Source: Chitinophaga sedimenti (lineage in GTDB: Bacteria; Bacteroidota; Bacteroidia; Chitinophagales; Chitinophagaceae). From it: 64,000 bases of DNA. The stretch is taken from the NCBI RefSeq assembly GCF_023156195.1, contig NZ_JAKUKA010000001.1, forward strand, positions 1,736,001 through 1,800,000. The letters are read 5' to 3'. Position 1 is the first letter of the stretch, and each line of letters begins with the position of its first letter. Positions 58,220-64,000 of the stretch are shown here, piece after piece. Position numbers and translations under genes: made by a program. The notes under the pieces were generated by a model. It saw only the letters and a list, made by a program, of their open reading frames with translations, was not told the origin of the DNA and searched no databases.

Positions 58220-58240
58220 GGTTAACAAGGGATGAAAGGC

Positions 58241-58783
58241 CTATTCGCCGGGCTGGAGGTATTCCGTAACAATACGGCCTACGCGGATATCACAACCGGC
58301 GGGCGCCGAATATTTCAGGGAAAACGTCCAGATGTTGTACCCGCAGGTAGTCAGGGGTTGAATTTCGGGTAGCCAGTAGCCGTTGATCTGCTTCTCGCAG
58401 CCCGACAGCTGGTATTCCACGTAGATGTTGTTGATGTTGGCATGACTCCAGGTTCCCATGCCCATCACCACTTTAAAACTGAAACAATGCCTGCCGCAGG
58501 CAGGGGCGGATAATTGCTGAAAAACGGGGATTTCTGCCGACAGTTGCCGGAACTTTTCCATGTGGATGCCCAGGCCTGTCTGAGCCTCCAAATTATCAAT
58601 ATATACATCGCCATATCCTTCGATCACGATCATTCCGCCCGCCTTTTTCGCGACGAGTTGTTGCGCGAATGTGGCAAAAGACCGCTCCCGGAGCGCGTTG
58701 CCAGACAATTCACCTACCTCGCAACTGAGGAATTCAGGGTTGCCGTCCATGGCGAAAACATTGTTGTTTATTCCCAATACCAT
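58241..58783 (-). CDS. hypothetical cysteine-containing protein
   Basis: 180 residues, intact, no signal peptide or membrane segment. Five or six cysteines (LSCEVG, APACGRHC, LSGCEK, LTTCGY, AGCDIR) and a beta-rich pattern with many aromatic residues in the second half. I recognise no family. It lies alone between the AAA+ operon and a divergent giant protein; about 260 bases separate it from the latter. Confidence 0.6.
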   Translation of the reverse strand: MVLGINNNVFAMDGNPEFLSCEVGELSGNALRERSFATFAQQLVAKKAGGMIVIEGYGDVYIDNLEAQTGLGIHMEKFRQLSAEIPVFQQLSAPACGRHCFSFKVVMGMGTWSHANINNIYVEYQLSGCEKQINGYWLPEIQPLTTCGYNIWTFSLKYSAPAGCDIRVGRIVTEYLQPGE

Positions 58784-59041
58784 GCTGTTACATCATTTTA
58801 AGCATCAAATTTGTAGAGATGCTACCCGCAATATGCTCCGGATACAGTTGCGGGGAACGCATGCTCAATCCCGGCGCCGGGCTATGGGCTTACGTTTGCA
58901 TCTTCAATAGTTAACAATACAAAGATAAATGCGCACCACGCATTGAACATGTGTAGTAAAAATGTTGCCGCGCTAAACTATTGCAGTGGATTACCGTTAA
59001 TAAGAAGTACATTTATAGCATCCTAAATACCAGCATCTTAC

Positions 59042-62000
59042 ATGACGTTATCACCCCGCCAGAAAAAGTGGATCAAAGGTTTTTAATCCTGCTGGGCATC
59101 CGCCTGGTGGTAGGACTGCTGCTTTATTACATCATAGAATATCGCTTCCGCGAAATCATCCGGGTGATCGTACATCGCGAGTCGAACGGGAAATATGATT
59201 TCGACGCCGACGATATCGATTTTTCCATCTGGAAGAAAAACATCCGGCTAAAAAACGCTGCTGTGATGGCTACCGACACCTCAAACGCCGTAACCCGCTA
59301 CCAGGTTAAGATCCCGGAGGTATACCTGGCCATCAGCTCCTGGAAAGCGTTAATTTTTCACCGGCAGATATACGTTGACAGTCTTAGTATCCAGCTCCCC
59401 GACGTACAAACCATTGCCGCATCGCGGGCGGCACGAAAAAGTTCGGTGTCCTTACAAGCTTCGGAGATATTTAAGGTGATGCGCAATACGTTGGGCGATT
59501 GCACGTACGGCGGCTGAACCTGCACAACGGCGCGTTCAGTTACACCAGCTCACCCGGCCCGGCCTTCAACAGTAACAAGATCAACCTGAGCGCCAGCAAC
59601 TTCGGCACACAGGATTCTACCGACCAACGATTCCTTTTTGCGGACGACATCGATCTCAGCATCACCGACCAGCGCTGGTTAATGTCAGGCGGATTGAAGG
59701 AAATACGGTTCAAAAAATTGCATTTTTCCAGCAGTAACCAATATTTCGAAGCCGATTCCTGCGCCATTATCACGGCGCCGGTGAACGGTAAGCCGGGCGT
59801 ATCGCTCACGGTGGATAAGCTGTTGTTTAAGGGACACGACCTGGCTGCGATTTATGAAAGGGACGAACTGCTGCTGGATACGATCATCTGTCACCACCCG
59901 GTGGTAACCCTCTCCCCCGCGGCAAACGCGAACGGAACCGGCCCGATACCACGTCGTTCGTAAAACAGTCGATACAGCGGATGTTTAAAGGTATCAACTT
60001 AAAATATGTAGATGTGAGAGAAGGTCAGGTGCGGCTGGATTATGACTCTACCCGCGCTGCCAGCTACGCTACGGAACGCACGAGCCTGAAAATATACAAT
60101 CTTAATATCCAACACGAAACACGCCCGCACATCACCACCGACAGTATTGACCTGCAGCTGAAAGGCGTTAGTTTTTATACGCCCGACAGCATGTATAAAC
60201 TGACGATCGATGAATTTGCCTTAAACCGTAAAGACATCGTATTCAGTCATGCCGTGTTCGCCCCTACCGACAAGAACCACCAGGCTAAAGCACTTTCTTT
60301 TACCGCGCCACATCTGCGTTTGAATAACTTCAGCCTGGAAGACCTCATCATGAGCCGCCTGCGTGCCGACGAAGCGATATTGGAATCACCACAGATCAAA
60401 TTCTATACGAATAATCGCTCACGAAAGTCCGTCGACAGCACACTGGATGTTTCCAGTCTTTACGAAACGCTGAATGGCGTAAGTGAGCTGATACAGGTGC
60501 ACCGTTTCGATATCACGAAAGGCCGGGTTGAGTACCTGCCACTGGCCCGTGTGAGGGAAAAAGCGGTGATCGCCAACATCAATGCTAAAATACTCCTCAA
60601 CCAGTTGCTGCGCAGCGACTCTCTTGTTAATATCAAGCAATCCATATTGCAACTGGACATTGACCGTATTGGCGTCGTGCTCCCCAAACTGGCTTTGCAG
60701 ATCGGGGACCTCCGCATCAACGGGTTAACTGGTGTTACATTTATCAATTCGCTGGATGCGGACCTTGGTGAAAACATTCACCTGCGCGGTCAGCAACTGG
60801 CCTGGCGCAATCTTGACTGGGACGCTTTTCAGCAGGAAAACAATATTGTCGCGGATTCTATTTACATCAAACAACTCGCAATAGACCTCGGTCGTACCGC
60901 TACACGCAATAAGAAAAAGGCAATGCCGGTAATTCGGCTACGTAAAGCCCGGCTGGAACAGCTTTCGTTTGACGGAGTGATTGCCGCCAACACACAATTA
61001 CAATTTGATGTGCGTCATTTGTATGTAGATGCACTTTCCTCCCAGAACCAATACCTGTTGTGGGACCGCGCCCGTGGCAACATCAGCAACATCCGCTTCA
61101 GGGAGAAAATGCAGGCATCACCGCCAGGCAGTTGATACTGGACACGCGTGCCGAAAACATATTGAGCGATATGCGTTTCAGGTCCGACAACATGACCATG
61201 TTGCTCCCGAGGCTGAGTTTTCATGGTGACCTCCGTTCTACCGGCGCACGCAGATTGCAGATCGTGGACATGCATGCACAATCGCCGGTGATTGACCTGA
61301 ACAGCGGCCCATCAAATGGCAAACACAAAGACAAACCACTTCATATCCCTGTGGACCTGCTGCTTGACCGTGCGCGCATCAGTGCCGGACAACTACACTT
61401 CCACGGTCGCGACAGCCTTGAGTTACAGTCCCTGGTTAATATTGAACTACGGAAGCTGTCGGCCGACAGGAACGCCAAACACGCTTTACAATATGGATCG
61501 CTGACCATTGACCTTGGCACTTTACAACTTCAGGGGCACGAGATGACTGCAGATGCCGGCAATACCATGATCCGCCTGTCGAACGGCGTGATGCAACGCG
61601 ACAAATCCCTACAAACAGACATCAGTGCCACCTGGCAACAGGCGCAGTTCCGGCTTGACAAAGCAGACAGCACGGCGCTGAATGTGGCGAACCTCTCCGG
61701 CGAAATCAATTACCCCGGCTTTCAACATTTGCCGGGGAAACCGATCAACTGGGCCGCTTTCTGGATAAAACCAACTTTAGCACGGGACCGGTCAACTGGC
61801 ATAACCGTGAGCGGCATGCACGTGTTGAAGATGTGCGCTGGACAAAGCATGGCGAAGTGCTGGAGATTGACAGCCTCACGATGGCGCCGCATATGGAGAA
61901 GGCAGCCTACGTAGCTGCGCAGGCCTACCAGGTTCCCTACCTTGCTTTACAGACGCACCACCTTCAACTCGCGGGGCTGCGCGAACGCGACAGCATCTGG

Positions 62001-62799
62001 CAGGTGCGCAGAGTGACGGCGGACGGCGTTTTGCTGACCACGGCAAAGGATAAACGGAAACCCATGCCGGCTGGTGCTCACAAACCGATGTTAAGCGGGC
62101 TGTTTGGCAATATGAAGTTCCCGTTCCATGCAGATTCAATGCTGGTGCGTGATGCGTTGGTATTGACCGAAGAAACTTCTCCCAAAACGAAGATGACCAG
62201 CCACATCCCGGTGGAGCATATTAACGTGCTGGCGCGGAATGTGGGTAGCAGGCGGCCTGCGGGACAGGACAGCCTCATCCTGGGAGGCGCAGCTGCAATT
62301 ATTTAACAACGAAGTGCGTAAACTCTATTATAACGAGTCGTACAGCGATTCGCTGGCCGGCTTTACCATGCAGGTAGCGGTGGCGCCGATGCACCTGCCG
62401 CACCTGACGAAGATGACAACGCCGCTGGCGGGCATCGGTGTGAGCAGAGGCGAAGCGGATACACTGTACTACCAGGTCCATGGCAACAAATACGCGGCAG
62501 TGGGCACGATGAATTTTGTGTATGATAAGTTGCGCATACGGATGCTGGCGCTACCCGACACGAGCAAAAACAACCTGGTACTGCGCCTTAAAAATTGGGC
62601 GGCCAACAGCCTGGTATTACGCAAGCATAACGAAAAGCCCGTGTTTATCTTTATCGATCGCGATCCGGACAAGATGTTCCTGAACTACTGGATCAAAAGC
62701 ACCCTGCGTGGATTAATGGCCAGCGCTGGCCTTAAAAACAACAAAAAAGCATTCTTCCGCTGGGCCCGGAAAAATGAAGAATACAAATTACCTCAATAA
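59042..62799 (+). CDS. giant AsmA-like envelope protein, frame-broken six times
   Basis: About 1,254 residues. A single N-terminal helix (LILLGIRLVVGLLLYYIIEY) is followed by a very long, beta-rich, repetitive region with strands such as VDSLSIQLPDVQTIAA, LTVDKLLFKGHDLAAIYERDELLLDTI and LNNFSLEDLIMSRLRADEAILESPQIKFYTN, typical of AsmA/TamB-like proteins that span the envelope. Breaks: T5 59080-59084, TT 59499-59500, C5 59914-59918, A4 61106-61109, G4 61734-61737, and near 62278-62282 (where the shift differs: either two bases lost or one gained). Start at MTLSPRQKKW (59042). Function likely in envelope transport or assembly. The thioredoxin-reductase-like gene follows 40 bases later. Confidence 0.68.
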
Positions 62800-62839
62800 C
62801 ATTTGCAACATTATTGCATTTTGTCTTATCTTTGGCATT

Positions 62840-63733
62840 ATGCAACAATACGACGTGATTATCGTAGGCGGCAGTTATGCCGGCCTTTCCGGCGCCATGG
62901 CCCTTGGCCGCTCTCTGCGGACTACATTGGTCATAGATGGTGGCGATCCCTGTAATAAACAAACGCCCCATTCTCATAATTTCATTACCCATGATGGCGA
63001 TACGCCCGCCGAAATTGCGCAACTGGCGCGGAAGCAGGTAGCGGCTTACCCTACCGTGAGCTTTCTGCAGGGCAATGTAACGGATGTAAAGCCCGGCTTT
63101 ATTGTTACAACGGCCGACGGTCAGCAATTTCAGGCAAAGAAGCTATTATTCGCCACAGGCATCAGGGATATGATGCCCGATAACATTAAAGGCATTGCCG
63201 AGTGCTGGGGAATTACGGTGATCCATTGCCCCTACTGCCACGGTTACGAAGTGCGCGGGCAGGCAACCGGCATCATGGCCAACGGCGATATGGCTTTTGA
63301 ATTCGCCAAACTGATCAACAACCTGACAAAAAAGCTGACCCTATTTACGAACGGCCCGAGCACCATCGATCCGGAAAAGGAAGCGAAGCTGAAAGCCCGT
63401 GGCATCCACATCAACCCGAAGGCAATAGCGGAAGTGGTACACGAGCAGGGAAAGATAAGCAGCATTGTGTTCAAAGACGGCAGCAGCGAGCCTTTGCAGG
63501 CACTGTATGCGAAACTGCCTTTTGAGCAGAAAACGAAGCTCCCGGAGCAGCTTGGCTGTTCTTTGGATGAGCACGGGTTTATTATAGTGGACGGATTTTC
63601 CAAGACGAATGTGCCGGGGATTTATGCGGCAGGGGATAATACCACGATGTTCCGCAGCGTGGCGAATGCTATAGCTATGGGCAACAAGGCCGGGGCGATG
63701 ATTAATAAGGAGTTGGTGGATGATACATTTTAG
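62840..63733 (+). CDS. thioredoxin-reductase-like FAD/NAD(P)-dependent oxidoreductase
   Basis: 297 residues, intact. FAD site VIIVGGSYAGLSGAMALGRS at the start, the NAD(P) domain in the middle (GIMANGDMAFEFAKLINNL), the redox pair HCPYCHGYE (CxxC) and the FAD closing motif PGIYAAGDNTT. The layout fits the TrxB-like family, though the nucleotide loop is not fully standard, so it may be a ferredoxin- or other-substrate reductase. Start chosen at MQQYDVIIVGG (62840); the longer frame upstream lacks homology. Its 3' end overlaps the convergent ExbD-like gene. Confidence 0.85.
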   Translation: MQQYDVIIVGGSYAGLSGAMALGRSLRTTLVIDGGDPCNKQTPHSHNFITHDGDTPAEIAQLARKQVAAYPTVSFLQGNVTDVKPGFIVTTADGQQFQAKKLLFATGIRDMMPDNIKGIAECWGITVIHCPYCHGYEVRGQATGIMANGDMAFEFAKLINNLTKKLTLFTNGPSTIDPEKEAKLKARGIHINPKAIAEVVHEQGKISSIVFKDGSSEPLQALYAKLPFEQKTKLPEQLGCSLDEHGFIIVDGFSKTNVPGIYAAGDNTTMFRSVANAIAMGNKAGAMINKELVDDTF

Positions 63734-64000
63734 CACTTACTATTAAGTCGACTTTATGCACGCCTGCGGCCTTTAGCGTTTGCATGACCTTGTGGATGTG
63801 CTTGAACGAAGTGCGTGCATCCGCCCTTATACAAAAACGGCTATTTTTCGACGCGTTCGCCAGCCAGGGATACAAATCCTGCGGGAGCGGCTTAAATGCC
63901 CGTTCATCGAGCGCGGGCTGCAACCAGCAGCGGCCATAGCGGTCAATGGAGATGTACATTTCATGAGCGCTTCCACCACCATGGCTTTGCGCCACCGCGT
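63702..64000 (-). CDS. ExbD/TolR-like protein, C-terminal part
   Basis: The frame is open to the window edge; about 98 residues are seen. The end VRADARTSFKHIHKVMQTLKAAGVHKVDLIV-type segment (observed IRADARTSFKHIHKV) resembles the periplasmic C-terminal domain of ExbD/TolR, which transduces proton-motive force to TonB-dependent receptors. The N-terminal membrane helix lies outside. The call is tentative. It overlaps the end of the oxidoreductase gene by about 32 bases, a convergent arrangement. Confidence 0.45.
   Translation of the reverse strand, partial: AVAQSHGGGSAHEMYISIDRYGRCWLQPALDERAFKPLPQDLYPWLANASKNSRFCIRADARTSFKHIHKVMQTLKAAGVHKVDLIVSAKMYHPPTPY

Noticed and set aside
58981-59041. 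TTG start upstream of the giant AsmA-like gene
   Set aside because: The sequence upstream of 59042 is not protein-like; one added T at 59080-59084 makes ATG 59042 the natural start with a clean basic N terminus and membrane helix.
1-64000. Many broken genes as true pseudogenes in a decaying genome
   Set aside because: The breaks hit essential genes, are almost all one-base losses, fall in homopolymers, and the sequence after each break remains fully conserved.

Overview
The window looks like a chromosomal segment from a Bacteroidota bacterium, most likely a Chitinophaga-type member of the Chitinophagaceae. The evidence is a SusC/SusD pair, a DUF4270 lipoprotein, a PCAT-type exporter, a short glycogen-synthase-like gene divergent from panC, many lipoprotein signal peptides, and promoters of the Bacteroidota form TTTG...TAnnTTTG. 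No rRNA, tRNA, phage, IS element or CRISPR array was seen. It reads as core genome with a few accessory islands.

The most important reading aid is that the sequence carries about 45 single-base frame breaks in about 25 genes. Almost all are the loss of one base, usually in a homopolymer. In nearly every case adding one base restores the known family sequence through the break (MetK, PanC, PPK1, AccD, RNase R, CopA and others). I treat these as base-calling or assembly errors, not pseudogenes, and give each gene its reconstructed full extent.

Layout: 1-5 kb holds a TolC-like tail, an esterase, metK, a DUF4270 lipoprotein and a glycogen-synthase-like half protein. 5-12 kb holds pantothenate genes (panC, panD, panB) around a YbhN-like membrane protein and the polyphosphate pair ppk1-ppx. 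11.7-16.3 kb holds a DUF1338 (2-oxoadipate dioxygenase-type) gene, a metallo-beta-lactamase-fold hydrolase, a YeeE/YedE-type sulfur transporter pair and an aminoadipate-semialdehyde-type dehydrogenase; the two outer genes suggest lysine catabolism. 16.9-19 kb has a secreted subtilase and the RNase P RNA. 19-28.3 kb is a minus-strand run (Smr protein, DoxX, cationic amino-acid transporter, polyprenyl synthase, RNase R, LpxK, 5-formyl-THF cyclo-ligase, BioD). 28.3-39 kb has a cystathionine-beta-synthase-type enzyme, a periplasmic-binding-like protein, a Rieske lipoprotein, an FtsX-type permease, aldolase, accD, smpB and lipoproteins.

39-50 kb is the accessory-looking part: a C39-peptidase ABC exporter with its HlyD partner but no visible precursor peptide, a secreted glycosidase, a cold-shock protein, an orphan NarL-type regulator divergent from susC-susD, and a degenerate retropepsin-like protein. 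At 50.7 kb there is a promoter-structured RNA-terminator unit with no assigned gene, the best candidate for something undescribed. 51-54 kb is a copper module (copZ-like, copA, AraC regulator). 54-64 kb holds a periplasmic thioredoxin, a TPR-membrane/TPR-AAA+ pair, a giant AsmA-like protein, a thioredoxin-reductase-like flavoprotein and an ExbD-like fragment.
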